Part shown: in pieces, positions 28,312-37,941 of the stretch
How the letters are laid out: the number at the start of each line of letters is the position of its first letter
Numbering within the stretch: position 1 is the stretch's first letter
From: Tessaracoccus flavescens
GTDB taxonomy: Bacteria; Actinomycetota; Actinomycetes; Propionibacteriales; Propionibacteriaceae
Assembly (NCBI RefSeq): GCF_001998865.1
Contig: NZ_CP019607.1
Coordinates: 3,100,001-3,164,000 of the forward strand
Direction: 5' to 3'
Length of the DNA stretch: 64,000 nucleotides
The notes under the pieces: model-generated
What the model saw: only the letters and a program-made list of their open reading frames with translations
What the model was told of the DNA's origin: nothing
Databases searched by the model: none
Position numbers and translations under genes: made by a program

Positions 28312-30295
28312 CCATGCGAAGATCCTCGCCGCGGCCGTCGGAGAGATCCACGGCCAGGCGCGCCCGGGGCAGCAGGCCATGGCCGAGGCCGTCTCGGACG
28401 CGTTCGACGGGGGCGTACACCTGCTCGTCCAGGCGGGCACCGGAACCGGCAAGTCGCTCGGCTACCTCACGCCTGCGCTGGCGCGCTGCGTCGAGACCGA
28501 CGAGCGGGTCGTCGTCGCGACGGCGACGCTCGCCTTGCAGGCACAGCTCGCCACCAAGGACATCCCCACCGCGCTCGACGCGGTCGAGGAGGTCACGGGT
28601 CAGCGGCCGAAGGCGGCCATCCTCAAGGGGCGCACGAACTACGCCTGCCTCTACCGCGCCAGGCAGGGGGGCCCGCTCGACCAGGACTCGCTGATCGGAA
28701 GCGACGCCCTCGCCGACGCCGCCGCCACCTCGAAGGGCGACGACACAAGCAAGCTCGGAGCCGAGGTCCTCGCGCTGCGCGAATGGGTCGAGGAGGAGGC
28801 CGAACGTGGTGGCCTCGCCGACCGCGACGACGCGCCATCCCATACCGCGAAGGGATGGGCCCAGGTCTCCATCCCGACCCGCGAATGCCTCGGCGTCGCC
28901 AACTGCCCCTTCGGGGCCGAGTGCTTCGTGGAGGCCTCCCGCGAAGAGGCCCGAGACGCCCAGCTCGTCGTCACCAACCATGCGCTGCTGGCGATCAACG
29001 CGATGCACGGTGGCACCGCGCTGCCGGAGCACTCCGCCCTCATCGTCGACGAGGCACACGAGCTGGTCAGCCGGATCACCACGGCCGCCACAGATGAGTT
29101 GAGCCCTTCGCTGGTCGACCGGGTGGCGCGGCGGGCCCTCACGTGGCTCGACGACGACCTCGCCACCGATTTTCTCGAACAGTCCGATGCGCTGCGCGAG
29201 GCCCTCGACGAGTCGGAGCTGACCCGCATCACGGAGGCCTCCGCGCCGCTGCCCTACGCAGCAGCGGCCCTGCGCGACATCAGCCGCAAGGTGGTCAGCG
29301 TGCTAGGCAAGGTCACCGATGACCCCGAGCGGCAGCAGGCGACCTCGGCGGTCAAGGAGATCTTCGAGGTCGCAGGCCGGATCGCCTCCCTCGCCGACGC
29401 CGACGTCGTCTGGGTCACCCATTCCGAGATCATGGGGCGGGCCGCCTACGTGGCGCCGCTCAACGTCGCAGGCCTTCTGCGCAACCAGGTCTTCGGCGAG
29501 ACCACCACCGTGCTGACCTCCGCCACGCTGTCGCTTGGCGGCTCCTTCGAGCCGGCGGCGGCCTCCGTCGGCCTGCGTGCCGTGGACAGGATCGAGCCCG
29601 AGGGAGAGCCCTCGGACGAGTTCGCCTGGCGGGGCATCGACGTCGGGTCGCCGTTCAACTACGCAAAGCAGGGCATCCTCTACGTCGCGAAGCGACTGCC
29701 TCCGCCCGGCCGGGACGGCATGAACGAGGAGACCCTCGCGGAGATCGCCCAGTTGATCTGGGCCGCCGGTGGGCGAACGCTCGGGCTCTTCGCATCACGC
29801 CGGGCGGCGGAGCAGGCCGCGGAGTACTGTCGCCGCGAGCTGCCCAAGCAGACGATCCTCGCCCAGGGGGATGCGCAACTCTCCGAGCTGACCCGCCGGT
29901 TCACGGCCGAGCCGGAGACCTCACTGTTCGGGACCATGTCGCTGTGGCAGGGGGTCGACGTCCCCGGCGAGACGTGCCAACTGGTGATCATCGACAAGAT
30001 CCCGTTCCCGCGTCCGGACGATCCGCTTATGCAGGCGAGGAAGAAGTCGGTCGACGACGCCGGAGGCAACGGCTTCATGTCGGTGGCCGCGACCCATGCC
30101 GCGCTGCTGCTCGCGCAGGGTGCAGGACGGCTGATCCGCAGGTCGGAGGACAGGGGAGTGGTCGCCATGCTCGATCCGCGCCTGGTCACGGCGCGCTACG
30201 GATCGTTCCTGAAGGCGTCGCTTCCCGACTTCTGGATGACCACCGACGGCGACATCGCCGTGCGCGCGTTGCGCCGGCTACGGGGCGAGGAGTAG
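28304..30295 (+). CDS. DinG/YoaA-type ATP-dependent DNA helicase
   Basis: 663 residues of the XPD/DinG superfamily 2 group. Motif I is QAGTGTGKSLGYL, the DEAH box is VDEAHEL, and four Fe-S cysteines are in TNYACLYR, CLGVANCPF and GAECF. C-terminal helicase motifs include GTMSLWQGVDVPG and QGAGRLIR. These enzymes unwind DNA with a free 5' end, resolving R-loops and damaged forks. GTG start overlaps hflX by eight bases, so it is translationally coupled. It converges on lexA with only three bases between stops, fitting a repair-gene cluster. Confidence 0.92.
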   Translation: MADHAKILAAAVGEIHGQARPGQQAMAEAVSDAFDGGVHLLVQAGTGTGKSLGYLTPALARCVETDERVVVATATLALQAQLATKDIPTALDAVEEVTGQRPKAAILKGRTNYACLYRARQGGPLDQDSLIGSDALADAAATSKGDDTSKLGAEVLALREWVEEEAERGGLADRDDAPSHTAKGWAQVSIPTRECLGVANCPFGAECFVEASREEARDAQLVVTNHALLAINAMHGGTALPEHSALIVDEAHELVSRITTAATDELSPSLVDRVARRALTWLDDDLATDFLEQSDALREALDESELTRITEASAPLPYAAAALRDISRKVVSVLGKVTDDPERQQATSAVKEIFEVAGRIASLADADVVWVTHSEIMGRAAYVAPLNVAGLLRNQVFGETTTVLTSATLSLGGSFEPAAASVGLRAVDRIEPEGEPSDEFAWRGIDVGSPFNYAKQGILYVAKRLPPPGRDGMNEETLAEIAQLIWAAGGRTLGLFASRRAAEQAAEYCRRELPKQTILAQGDAQLSELTRRFTAEPETSLFGTMSLWQGVDVPGETCQLVIIDKIPFPRPDDPLMQARKKSVDDAGGNGFMSVAATHAALLLAQGAGRLIRRSEDRGVVAMLDPRLVTARYGSFLKASLPDFWMTTDGDIAVRALRRLRGEE

Positions 30296-30298
30296 CGC

Positions 30299-31027
30299 TC
30301 AGAGCTTGCGCATCACCGCGACGACTTTGCCCATGATCTGGGCGTGGGTGCCGTCGATGGGGGAGTACAGCTCGTTGTGTGGGAGCAGCCACACCTGGCC
30401 GTCCTTCCGGCGGAACGTCTTGACCGTCGCCTCGTCATCGAGCAGAGCCGCGACGATGTCGCCGTTGACGGCGTCGTTCTGCCGCTTGACGACGACCCAG
30501 TCGCCGTCGCAGATGGCCGCCTCGATCATGGAGTCGCCCTTGACCTCCAGCATGAAGACCTCACCCTCACCCACGAGCTGCTTCGGCAGGGCGAAGACGT
30601 CGTCGATCTGCTGCTCGGCGAGGATCGGCCCTCCCGCCGCGATGCGGCCGAGGAGGGGAGCACTGACCGACCTGGGCGTCGAGTCGAAGTGCTGCGCCGG
30701 GTCCAGTTGCTCCTCGCCGGGGAACTGCACCACCACGGCGCGCGGACGGTTGGGGTCGCGCCGCAGGAAGCCCTTCTCCTCCAGCACCTTGAGTTGGTAG
30801 GCGACCGAGGAGGTGGAGGCGAGGCCTGCCCGGGTGGCGACCTCGCGGATGCTGGGCGGGTAGCCGTTCTCGTCGATGGACTCGCGGATCACCTGCAGGA
30901 TCGCGATCTGCCTGGCGGTGAGCCCGTGCAGGTCCTCCGGCCCGTCGGGCAACGAGGTGACGTTGCCGAGTTCGGCTTCGAGCGAGGCATTGCTTGGGCG
31001 TCCGCGGCGTGGGGTCTTCTCGGCCAT
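30299..31027 (-). CDS. lexA: SOS repressor LexA
   Basis: 242 residues. An N-terminal winged helix (about 40-100, ending [15 protein letters not shown]) is followed by the S24 peptidase-like domain. The Ala-Gly cleavage site is in GRIAAGGPI, the catalytic serine in [10 protein letters not shown] and the lysine in DDEATVKTF. RecA filaments trigger self-cleavage and derepression of SOS genes. ATG at 31025-31027 ([10 protein letters not shown]) is preferred over one two codons upstream. Its own SOS box is at 31049-31064, so the gene is autoregulated. Confidence 0.96.
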   Translation of the reverse strand: MAEKTPRRGRPSNASLEAELGNVTSLPDGPEDLHGLTARQIAILQVIRESIDENGYPPSIREVATRAGLASTSSVAYQLKVLEEKGFLRRDPNRPRAVVVQFPGEEQLDPAQHFDSTPRSVSAPLLGRIAAGGPILAEQQIDDVFALPKQLVGEGEVFMLEVKGDSMIEAAICDGDWVVVKRQNDAVNGDIVAALLDDEATVKTFRRKDGQVWLLPHNELYSPIDGTHAQIMGKVVAVMRKL

Positions 31028-31048
31028 GCACACATGCTAGCGCCGATG

Positions 31049-31064
31049 GCGAACGTGTGTTCGA
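31049..31064. promoter_or_regulatory. SOS box upstream of lexA
   Basis: GCGAACGTGTGTTCGA, one mismatch from TCGAAC-N4-GTTCGA, 22 bases upstream of the lexA start on the minus strand. Autorepression site. Confidence 0.88.
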
Positions 31065-31144
31065 AATCCGGCCCGGCGTGTTCCCCGGTCAGAAATTGTC
31101 AGACCCGTCGTGTGGAGTGTGGTCAACAGCGCACGACACGCCGA

Positions 31145-31160
31145 TCGAACGGGTGTTCCA
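31145..31160. promoter_or_regulatory. SOS box 1 upstream of the divergent small membrane protein
   Basis: TCGAACGGGTGTTCCA, near-perfect match. First of two sites in front of the gene at 31226. Confidence 0.88.
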
Positions 31161-31189
31161 ATTTGGGCTGAGAGGCGCTAGAGTCATAT

Positions 31190-31205
31190 TCGAACAGTTG
31201 TTCTA
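31190..31205. promoter_or_regulatory. SOS box 2 upstream of the divergent small membrane protein
   Basis: TCGAACAGTTGTTCTA, near-perfect match, 20 bases before the ATG. Its centre is 45 bases from the first box. Confidence 0.88.
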
Positions 31206-31225
31206 GGACGAGAGGAGTGGTCCCC

Positions 31226-31555
31226 ATGACCGCCGCAGTTCGCTTCCAGGTTGTCGACGCCGGTGCGCGTCGTGTCGTCGCCGCGTCCCCGGCGGCTCGT
31301 CCAGAGCTCCGCCTTCCCCAGGCCCACCCCGTCCGCCCGCTGGCTGCGGGTCGGGTGGCGAAGGTCGCGTCGTGCGCCGCCGCACGGCGCGCGGTCAAGC
31401 CCTCGCCGCTGCTGGTGCTCAAGGTCGCGGTGGTCGGCCTGCTCGCCCTGGGTGGCGCGGTGGTCTCGGTGGGTCAGCTCGCGGCCGATTCCACTCCTGA
31501 TCCGGCCCGCGAGTACGTCGCGGGTGACCCTGCCTGGGCGCACGTGCAGCCGTAG
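31226..31555 (+). CDS. SOS-controlled small membrane protein, probable division inhibitor
   Basis: 109 residues with no family I recognise. A basic Ala/Arg/Pro-rich cytoplasmic part (1-60), one membrane helix (about 62-83, LLVLKVAVVGLLALGGAVVSV) and a short outside tail ending YVAGDPAWAHVQP. The ATG follows GAGGAG; a GTG at 31217 overlaps that site. It diverges from lexA and has two LexA boxes. In mycobacteria and corynebacteria the gene in this position encodes ChiZ/Rv2719c or DivS, which block division in the SOS response. The LysM domain of ChiZ is absent, so only position, control and topology support the analogy. Confidence 0.75.
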   Translation: MTAAVRFQVVDAGARRVVAASPAARPELRLPQAHPVRPLAAGRVAKVASCAAARRAVKPSPLLVLKVAVVGLLALGGAVVSVGQLAADSTPDPAREYVAGDPAWAHVQP

Positions 31556-31626
31556 GCGGCCGCGGTTTCCGCTGCTGAAATTACCGGGCGTGTCGGTGTT
31601 GTCTCCCGACACGGGTCGACCTAGGA

Positions 31627-31642
31627 TTCCTATATCTAGTGG
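31627..31642. promoter_or_regulatory. NrdR box 1
   Basis: TTCCTATATCTAGTGG matches 12 of 16 positions of the NrdR consensus ACACTATATATAGTGT. Paired with box 2 exactly 32 bases downstream. Confidence 0.65.
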
Positions 31643-31658
31643 TTGTGCCACTGTCGCC

Positions 31659-31674
31659 ACACAATAACTTGTGG
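31659..31674. promoter_or_regulatory. NrdR box 2
   Basis: ACACAATAACTTGTGG matches about 11 of 16 consensus positions. The 32-base offset (three helical turns) from box 1 is the arrangement NrdR requires. It lies about 65 bases upstream of nrdR. Confidence 0.65.
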
Positions 31675-31737
31675 TTTTGATGGCGACGTGGCACCTTAGT
31701 AGCTCCACTGGGAATCACGAAGGTTGGTCGAGGAACA

Positions 31738-32253
31738 ATGCACTGCCCGTTCTGCCGGCACGGCGACACCAAGGTGTCGGATTCGCGTGCCACCGAGGAT
31801 GGCTCAGCCATCCGGCGCAGGCGTGCGTGCCCGATGTGTGAGCGCAAGTTCACCACCGTCGAACAGATCGTCCTGACCGTCGTGAAGCGCTCGGGCGTCG
31901 TCGAGGCGTTCAGCCGCGACAAGGTCATCCGTGGTGTCTCGAAGGCATGCAAGGGTCGTCCCGTGACGCCCGCGCAGCTCGCCTCCCTGGCGCAGCGGGT
32001 GGAGGAGTCGCTCCGGGCATCCGGTTTCGCCGAGATTCCGTCAGAGAAGATCGGTGTGGCCATCCTCGGCCCGCTCGAGGAACTGGACGCCGTCGCGTAT
32101 CTCAGATTCGCGAGCGTCTACAAGAACTACGACTCGGTCGACGACTTCCAGCGGGAGATCGATGCGCTGCGGCTCGGCGCGACCGAGGCTGTGGCACCTA
32201 AGGGGCGAGAGGTCCTCGTAGGTGCCGCCAACCAGGAGCCACTGATCAGTTGA
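31738..32253 (+). CDS. nrdR: Transcriptional repressor NrdR
   Basis: 171 residues. NrdR senses ATP/dATP and represses ribonucleotide reductase genes. The zinc ribbon is CPFCRHG with CPMCERKF (Cys4), followed by an ATP-cone (about residues 45-135). The last 20 residues are a variable tail. Two NrdR boxes upstream predict repression of its own nrdR-nrdJ operon. The nrdJ start follows the stop by about 50 bases, with its own ribosome-binding site. Confidence 0.95.
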   Translation: MHCPFCRHGDTKVSDSRATEDGSAIRRRRACPMCERKFTTVEQIVLTVVKRSGVVEAFSRDKVIRGVSKACKGRPVTPAQLASLAQRVEESLRASGFAEIPSEKIGVAILGPLEELDAVAYLRFASVYKNYDSVDDFQREIDALRLGATEAVAPKGREVLVGAANQEPLIS

Positions 32254-32303
32254 CGGGTACGCCCGCCACCGGATTCACATCACCACACCGCAGAGGGGAA
32301 AGC

Positions 32304-35129
32304 ATGACCGCCACAGCAGCGCGCAGCACGCGCCAGAAGAAGACAGAGGCAGGCAAGGGCCTCAAGATCGAGCGCGTCTTCACCACGAAGGGGGTGCACC
32401 CCTACGACGAGGTGGAGTGGGACCGCCGCGACGTGGTGCAGACCAACTGGAAGACGGGCGAGACCGTCTTCGAGCAGAAGGGCGTCGAGTTCCCCACGTC
32501 CTGGAGCGTAAACGCCTCCACGATCGTCACCACCAAGTACTTCCGTGGCGCCCTCGGCTCGGAGCAGCGCGAGGCGAGCCTCAAGACGCTGATCGACCGC
32601 GTGGTCAAGACCTACTCGAAGGCCGGTCGTGAGTTCGGATACTTCTCCACCGATGAGGACGCGGAGATCTTCGAGCACGAGATCACCTGGATGCTGCTCA
32701 ATCAGTACTTCTCCTTCAACTCGCCTGTCTGGTTCAACGTCGGCACCCCCTCGCCGCAGCAGGTCAGCGCGTGTTTCATCCTCTCCGTCGACGACTCGAT
32801 GGACTCGATCCTCAACTGGTACAAGGAGGAGGGGTTCATCTTCAAGGGCGGTTCCGGTGCCGGCCTGAACCTTTCGCGGATCCGTTCGTCGAAGGAACTG
32901 CTGTCCTCTGGCGGAACCGCCTCCGGCCCGGTTTCCTTCATGCGTGGTGCCGACGCCTCCGCGGGAACCATCAAGTCGGGTGGCGCGACGCGTCGCGCGG
33001 CCAAGATGGTCGTGCTCGACGTCGACCACCCCGACATCGAGGAGTTCGTCGAGACGAAGGCGCGCGAGGAGGACAAGATCCGCGCCCTGCGTGACGCAGG
33101 CTTCGACATGGACCTCGGCGGCAAGGACATCACTTCGGTCCAGTACCAGAACGCCAACAACTCGGTGCGGGTCAGCGATGAGTTCATGGAGGCGGTCGAG
33201 GGCGGAACGCAGTTCGGTCTGCGCGCCCGCGGTGACGGGCACGTCATCGAGGAGATCGACGCCAAGAACCTCTTCCACAAGATCGCGAAGGCCGCGTGGG
33301 AGTGCGCCGATCCCGGCATCCAGTACCACGACACCATCAACGCCTGGCACACCAACCCGGAGACCGGCCCGATCACGGCGTCGAACCCCTGCTCCGAGTA
33401 CATGAGCCTGGACAACTCGTCGTGCAACCTCGCCTCGCTGAACCTGCTCAAGTTCCTGGGCCAGGACGGCGCCTTCGACGCCGAGCTGTTCGTCAAGGCC
33501 GTCGAGCTGATCATCACCGCGATGGACATCTCGATCTGCTTCGCCGACTTCCCGACCGAGTCCATCGGTGAGACCACCCGCAACTTCCGTCAGCTCGGCA
33601 TCGGCTACGCCAACCTCGGCGCCCTGCTCATGGCCATGGGCAAGGGCTACGACACCGAGGGTGGCCGCTCCACCGCCGCCGCGATCACGTCGATCATGAC
33701 CGGCGCCTCGTACCGTCGCAGCGCCGAGCTCGCGGCCGTCGTCGGCCCGTACAACGGCTACGCCGTCAACGCCGATGCTCACCAGCGCGTCATGCGCAAG
33801 CACCAGGCCGCCAACGACGACCTGCGCGTTCTGCCCGACGACCGTGCGCTGCACGCCGTCGCGACCCGCGAGTGGGACGGCGTCGTGACCACGGGTGCCC
33901 GCAACGGCTTCCGCAACGCGCAGGCGTCGGTGCTCGCCCCCACCGGCACCATCGGCTTCATGATGGACTGCGACACCACCGGCGTGGAGCCCGACTTCTC
34001 GCTGGTCAAGTTCAAGAAGCTGGTCGGCGGCGGCTCGATGCAGATCGTCAACCAGACCATCCCGCGTGCGCTGAGGCGTCTCGGCTACAACGCCGAGGAG
34101 ATCGAGGCGATCCTCGAGTTCATCAGCAGCAACGGCCACGTCGTCGGTGCGCCCGGCCTCGCGGCCGAGCACTACGAGGTGTTCGACACCGCCATGGGCA
34201 CCCGCGCCATCAAGCCGATGGGTCACGTGCGCATGATGGCCGCCGTCCAGCCGTTCCTGTCCGGCGCCATCTCCAAGACGGTGAACCTGCCCGAGACGGC
34301 GACCATCGAGGAGATCGAGGACGTCTACCTGCAGGGCTGGAAGCTCGGCCTGAAGGCGCTGGCGGTCTACCGCGACAACTGCAAGGTCGGTCAGCCCCTC
34401 TCCGACGCCAAGAAGGAGACCAAGGAGGAGAAGAAGGCCGAGCCAGAGGTCCGGATCGAGTACCGCCCCAAGCGTCAGCGTCTGCCGAAGTCGCGCGCCT
34501 CCCGCACGACCAGCTTCTCGGTCAGCGGCGCTGAGGGCTACATGACCTCCGGTGCCTACGAGGACGGCCGCCTCGGCGAGGTGTTCCTCAAGCTCGGCAA
34601 GCAGGGCTCGACCCTCGCCGGCGTGATGGACGCCTTCTCGATCGCCGTGTCGATCGGCCTGCAGTACGGCGTGCCGCTGGAGAGCTTCGTGCAGAAGTTC
34701 ACCAACCTGAAGTTCGAGCCTGCCGGCATGACCGACGACCCGGACATCCGGATCGCCCAGTCCTTCATGGACTACATCTTCCGTCGCCTCGCGCTGGACT
34801 ACCTCACCTTCGACGACCGTTCGGACCTGGGCATCTACACGGCTTCGGAGCGTGCGCGCTACGTCGAGACCGGGTCCTACCTCTCCGAGGAGGACGAGGC
34901 CGAGATGATCGAGTCCGAGACCCTGCGCAACGACGCGGGCGACGACTTCAACGTCGACGGCGCCCGGCAGCCCTCGCTGCTCGACGCCCACACGACGGCC
35001 GAGCTGATGGAGGCTCTCGGTGTGGCCGAGGTCGACGCCCCGCTCTGCATGACCTGCGGCACCAAGATGCGTCCGTCCGGTTCCTGCTACGTCTGCGAGG
35101 GCTGCGGCTCGACCAGCGGCTGCAGCTGA
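32304..35129 (+). CDS. nrdJ: Vitamin B12-dependent ribonucleotide reductase (class II)
   Basis: 941 residues. It reduces ribonucleotides to deoxyribonucleotides using adenosylcobalamin, without an NrdB radical subunit. Class II features seen are SPVWFNVG near the N-terminus, SACFILSVDDSMD, active-site NPCSEYMSLDNSSCNLASLN, and the C-terminal zinc tail CMTCGTKMRPSGSCYVCEGCG. ATG start follows GAGGGGAAAGC. The stop codon lies inside the 8-bp direct repeat of the inserted island, which moved the native terminator to 47376. It is the only ribonucleotide reductase in the window. Confidence 0.96.
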   Translation: MTATAARSTRQKKTEAGKGLKIERVFTTKGVHPYDEVEWDRRDVVQTNWKTGETVFEQKGVEFPTSWSVNASTIVTTKYFRGALGSEQREASLKTLIDRVVKTYSKAGREFGYFSTDEDAEIFEHEITWMLLNQYFSFNSPVWFNVGTPSPQQVSACFILSVDDSMDSILNWYKEEGFIFKGGSGAGLNLSRIRSSKELLSSGGTASGPVSFMRGADASAGTIKSGGATRRAAKMVVLDVDHPDIEEFVETKAREEDKIRALRDAGFDMDLGGKDITSVQYQNANNSVRVSDEFMEAVEGGTQFGLRARGDGHVIEEIDAKNLFHKIAKAAWECADPGIQYHDTINAWHTNPETGPITASNPCSEYMSLDNSSCNLASLNLLKFLGQDGAFDAELFVKAVELIITAMDISICFADFPTESIGETTRNFRQLGIGYANLGALLMAMGKGYDTEGGRSTAAAITSIMTGASYRRSAELAAVVGPYNGYAVNADAHQRVMRKHQAANDDLRVLPDDRALHAVATREWDGVVTTGARNGFRNAQASVLAPTGTIGFMMDCDTTGVEPDFSLVKFKKLVGGGSMQIVNQTIPRALRRLGYNAEEIEAILEFISSNGHVVGAPGLAAEHYEVFDTAMGTRAIKPMGHVRMMAAVQPFLSGAISKTVNLPETATIEEIEDVYLQGWKLGLKALAVYRDNCKVGQPLSDAKKETKEEKKAEPEVRIEYRPKRQRLPKSRASRTTSFSVSGAEGYMTSGAYEDGRLGEVFLKLGKQGSTLAGVMDAFSIAVSIGLQYGVPLESFVQKFTNLKFEPAGMTDDPDIRIAQSFMDYIFRRLALDYLTFDDRSDLGIYTASERARYVETGSYLSEEDEAEMIESETLRNDAGDDFNVDGARQPSLLDAHTTAELMEALGVAEVDAPLCMTCGTKMRPSGSCYVCEGCGSTSGCS

Positions 35130-35136
35130 TATCGAA

Positions 35137-35222
35137 TCTCAGCATTTCGTCACCGCAGTCGCAGCATTTTGTCACCGCGTTCGCAGGAAAGTGTCACCAG
35201 TGAATCGCAGCAAAATGTCACC
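35137..35222. repeat. Four direct repeats at the left island end (transposase-site-like)
   Basis: Related 18-base units ending GTCACC start at 35137, 35159, 35181 and 35205. The cores are CTCAGCATTTCGTCACC, CGCAGCATTTTGTCACC, CGCAGGAAAGTGTCACC and CGCAGCAAAATGTCACC. Spacing is close to two helical turns, as for arrays of bound transposase. Confidence 0.75.
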
Positions 35223-35247
35223 GCTCTGGCACTGCTGAGAGGCACCT

Positions 35248-35287
35248 GAAAGGGCCGGTCACCCCAGACGGGGTGACCGGCCCTTTC
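35248..35287. terminator. Perfect 18-bp hairpin inside the left island end
   Basis: GAAAGGGCCGGTCACCCC and GGGGTGACCGGCCCTTTC enclose the loop AGAC. It ends in CTTTCATC and could terminate the truncated minus-strand gene as well as read-through from nrdJ. Confidence 0.75.
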
Positions 35288-35298
35288 ATCTTGCTGTG

Positions 35299-35397
35299 TC
35301 AGAGGTCGGGGAGCGACAGACGCAGTGCTTCGGTCGGTTCGTAGATGGCGTTGTCGTTGAGGGCGATGCAGCCCATGTTCTTGAGCGCCCCCACAGA
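35299..35397 (-). pseudogene. C-terminal fragment of an unidentified protein, cut by the IS256 element
   Basis: About 32 residues (ending NAIYEPTEALRLSLPDL) run toward the left island end and stop at 35299. The frame passes upstream directly into the IS256 inverted repeat at 35399, so the 5' part is missing. Its place beside the end repeats is where the last transposition gene of an IS21-type element would lie, but I cannot identify the family from so short a piece. Confidence 0.45.
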
Positions 35398-36854
35398 GGG
35401 GGTCTGTCGGGAACTTTGTGGGCTCTTCACAGAAGGCAGTGGAGCCAAGGGCGGCATCTGAGCGACCCGGCTCGGTGGCGCTCCGGAGGGTCGGGCTGGT
35501 AGTGGGGGCCCTCGGGTTGGCAGGATGAAGGTGTCTAAGCCACATCTGAAAACCCAAGGGCCCTTGTGCGAAACGCTACCCCACCCTGCCTCGATACGTT
35601 CTGCCGGCTGGACCGTCTCGGGCTGTCCGTGACCGCCCAGCGCGTCGAACCCGACCACACAGTGCTGCGCTGCCGCCCCACCACACCGCCATCGCCGTGT
35701 CCGGGCTGCGCCGGGCCGGGCGTCCGGCACGATGCGGTGCTGCGCAGGTTGGCGCATGTGCCGTTCGGGTGGAAGCCCACGATCCTGGAGGTGGTCGTCC
35801 CTCGCTACCGGTGCGTACCGTGTCGACGGATCTGGCGTCACAGCATCACGGCGGCGGCGCCGTCGAAGGGGAAGCTGTCGCGTGACGCGATCATGTTGGC
35901 GGTCAAGTCGATCGTGGTCGACCGGATGTCGATCGCCCGGGTCGCGGCCAACCTCGGCGTCGCCTGGAACACCGCCTCGGACGCGATCCTGGCCGCCGGC
36001 ACCGAACTGCTCATCGACACCCCAGACCGGCTTGATGGGGTCACCATTGTCGGCGTCGATGAGCACGCGTGGCGACACACACGACACGGCGACAAGTACG
36101 TCACCGTCATCATCGACCTGACCCCGACAAGGACCAGAACCGGTCCCTCACGCCTGCTGGCCGTGGTCGAGGGCCGCTCGAAGCAGGCGTTCAAGACCTG
36201 GCTCGAAGCCCAGACCGACTCGTTTCGGAACCGAGTGGAGATCGTCGCGATGGACGGATTCACCGGCTACAAGAGCGCCGCCGTCGAAGCCATCGACACC
36301 GTCACCACCGTAATGGATCCGTATCATGTCGTGGCCCTGGTCGGTGACAAGCTCGACCGCTGCAGGCAACGCATCCAGCAAGAGACACTGGGGCATCGGG
36401 GCCGCTCCGGTGACCCGCTCTACGGCATCCGACGCGTCGCCCGCACCCGCGCTTCGCTGCTCACAGAGAAGCAGCAGCACCGGCTCGCGAAGGTCCTCGC
36501 CGACGAGCGGCATGTCGCGTTCGAGGTCACCTGGAGCATCTACCAGGACGTGATCGACGCCTACCAGGCCCCCGACCCAGCCGAGGGGAAGAAGATCATG
36601 ACTCGGGTGATCGACGCCATCAAGGCCGGGGTTCCCGCCGGCCTCGACGAGCTCCGCTTGCTCGGGCAGACGATGAAACGGCGCCGCGATGACATCCTCG
36701 CGTTCTTCGACCACCCCGGCACCTCGAACGGCCCCACCGAAGCGATCAACGGATTGCTCGAACACCTCCGCGGCACAGCCCGAGGCTTCCGCAGCATCGT
36801 CAACTACGTCGCTTATGCGGAATTCCGCATAAGCGGTGGTATGTCGACCTCGGG

Positions 36855-36922
36855 GTTATGTTGACCGACGTCGTGGGGTGCCTGTTCCAGTGCGGGTTGG
36901 GGCCTGATCCGGTCAACATAAC
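36855..36922. repeat. Left subterminal inverted repeat of the RIT element
   Basis: GTTATGTTGACCG (36855-36867) and CGGTCAACATAAC (36910-36922) are perfect 13-bp inverted copies 42 bases apart. They probably form a recombinase core site pair, as at the right end. Confidence 0.8.
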
Positions 36923-37002
36923 GATGAATGCTCGGGTCGGGGTTCGCTTGATCTGACCGGGCGATCGTTGGGATCGCCTGGCTTCGGGTCAGGAGGACCA
37001 AG

Positions 37003-37941
37003 ATGGTGATTCATCGTGATCAGTGCCGCGCTGACGCGCGGGACGTGCTGGACGAGTTCGAAGCGTGGCTGCTGCGGGAACGGTCCACGCAAGAGGGCAC
37101 CGCTGCTGCCTACACCGCCCGCGTCGCGGGGTTCGTGGAGTGGCTTCCCGCGCCGGTCGATCAGTCGCTGAAGACGCTGACTGCGGCGATGCTGACGCAG
37201 TGGGTGAACCTGGAAGCGGCACGCGGGCTGAAGGCATCGACCCTGAGCAAGCAGCTGGTGATGCTGCGCTCGTTCCTGCAGTTCTGCCACCGGTCAGGGC
37301 GGACCGGGCAGGACTTCTCCGGGGTCGTGCCTCACGCGGCGGCATGGCGGCTCTCGTCGATCCCTGACCCGGTCCCGTCCGGGACGATCGAGGCGTTGTT
37401 CGGCACTCTCGATCTGCGGTCGGCGAAGGGGATGCGCGACCGGGCGATCCTGATGTTGTTGACCGGTCTGGGCCTGCGGGCCTGCGAGATCGCCGGCCTG
37501 CGGCTGGGCGACATCGGTTGGCGCACCGGAACCCTGCGCATCCGTGGGAAGGGCGACAGGGTTGACGAGTTGCCGCTGCCCGAGGATGTCGGGCAGGCGT
37601 TGGAGGACTACGTGCTCCACGGCCGCGGAGGCCGGACTGCTGGCGAGGAAGTGTTCTGGACTGTGATCGACCCGGTCCAGCCGCTGACCGCGAACGGTGT
37701 CTGCGGGACAGTCCGGCAGATCTGCGTCAAGGCCGGGGTGGAGAAGTTCGGCCCGCACCGGCTGCGGCACACGTTCGCGACCGGGATGCTCGCCTCCGGG
37801 GCGACCCTGCAAGAGGTTCAAGGGCTGCTACGCCACGCTCACCTGCGCACGACCGCGATCTACACCAAGGTCGACAAGAACCGGCTGAGCGCACTGGTCA
37901 CCGAGTGGCCGGCAACGGCATCGGGCAGGTGGTCACGATGA
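37003..37941 (+). CDS. RIT tyrosine recombinase A
   Basis: 312 residues. An N-terminal SAM-like core-binding domain (about 12-100) is followed by the catalytic domain with the first Arg in GLGLRACEIAGL, the HxxR box in PHRLRHTFAT, the second His in LLRHAHLRTT and the Tyr nucleophile in AIYTKV. First gene of the trio; its stop overlaps the start of the second (ATGA). The three proteins of RIT elements are thought to act together in integration and excision, with each carrying a full active site. Confidence 0.9.
   Translation: MVIHRDQCRADARDVLDEFEAWLLRERSTQEGTAAAYTARVAGFVEWLPAPVDQSLKTLTAAMLTQWVNLEAARGLKASTLSKQLVMLRSFLQFCHRSGRTGQDFSGVVPHAAAWRLSSIPDPVPSGTIEALFGTLDLRSAKGMRDRAILMLLTGLGLRACEIAGLRLGDIGWRTGTLRIRGKGDRVDELPLPEDVGQALEDYVLHGRGGRTAGEEVFWTVIDPVQPLTANGVCGTVRQICVKAGVEKFGPHRLRHTFATGMLASGATLQEVQGLLRHAHLRTTAIYTKVDKNRLSALVTEWPATASGRWSR

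Noticed and set aside
32280..34991. 903-codon open frame antisense to nrdJ
   Set aside because: Same high-GC shadow effect; repetitive Leu/Val/Gly/Arg composition.
35137..35222. Short regular repeats that could be taken for a CRISPR array
   Set aside because: Units are 18 bases with only 4-6 bases between them, they are imperfect, and no cas gene is near. The location at an element end fits transposase sites.
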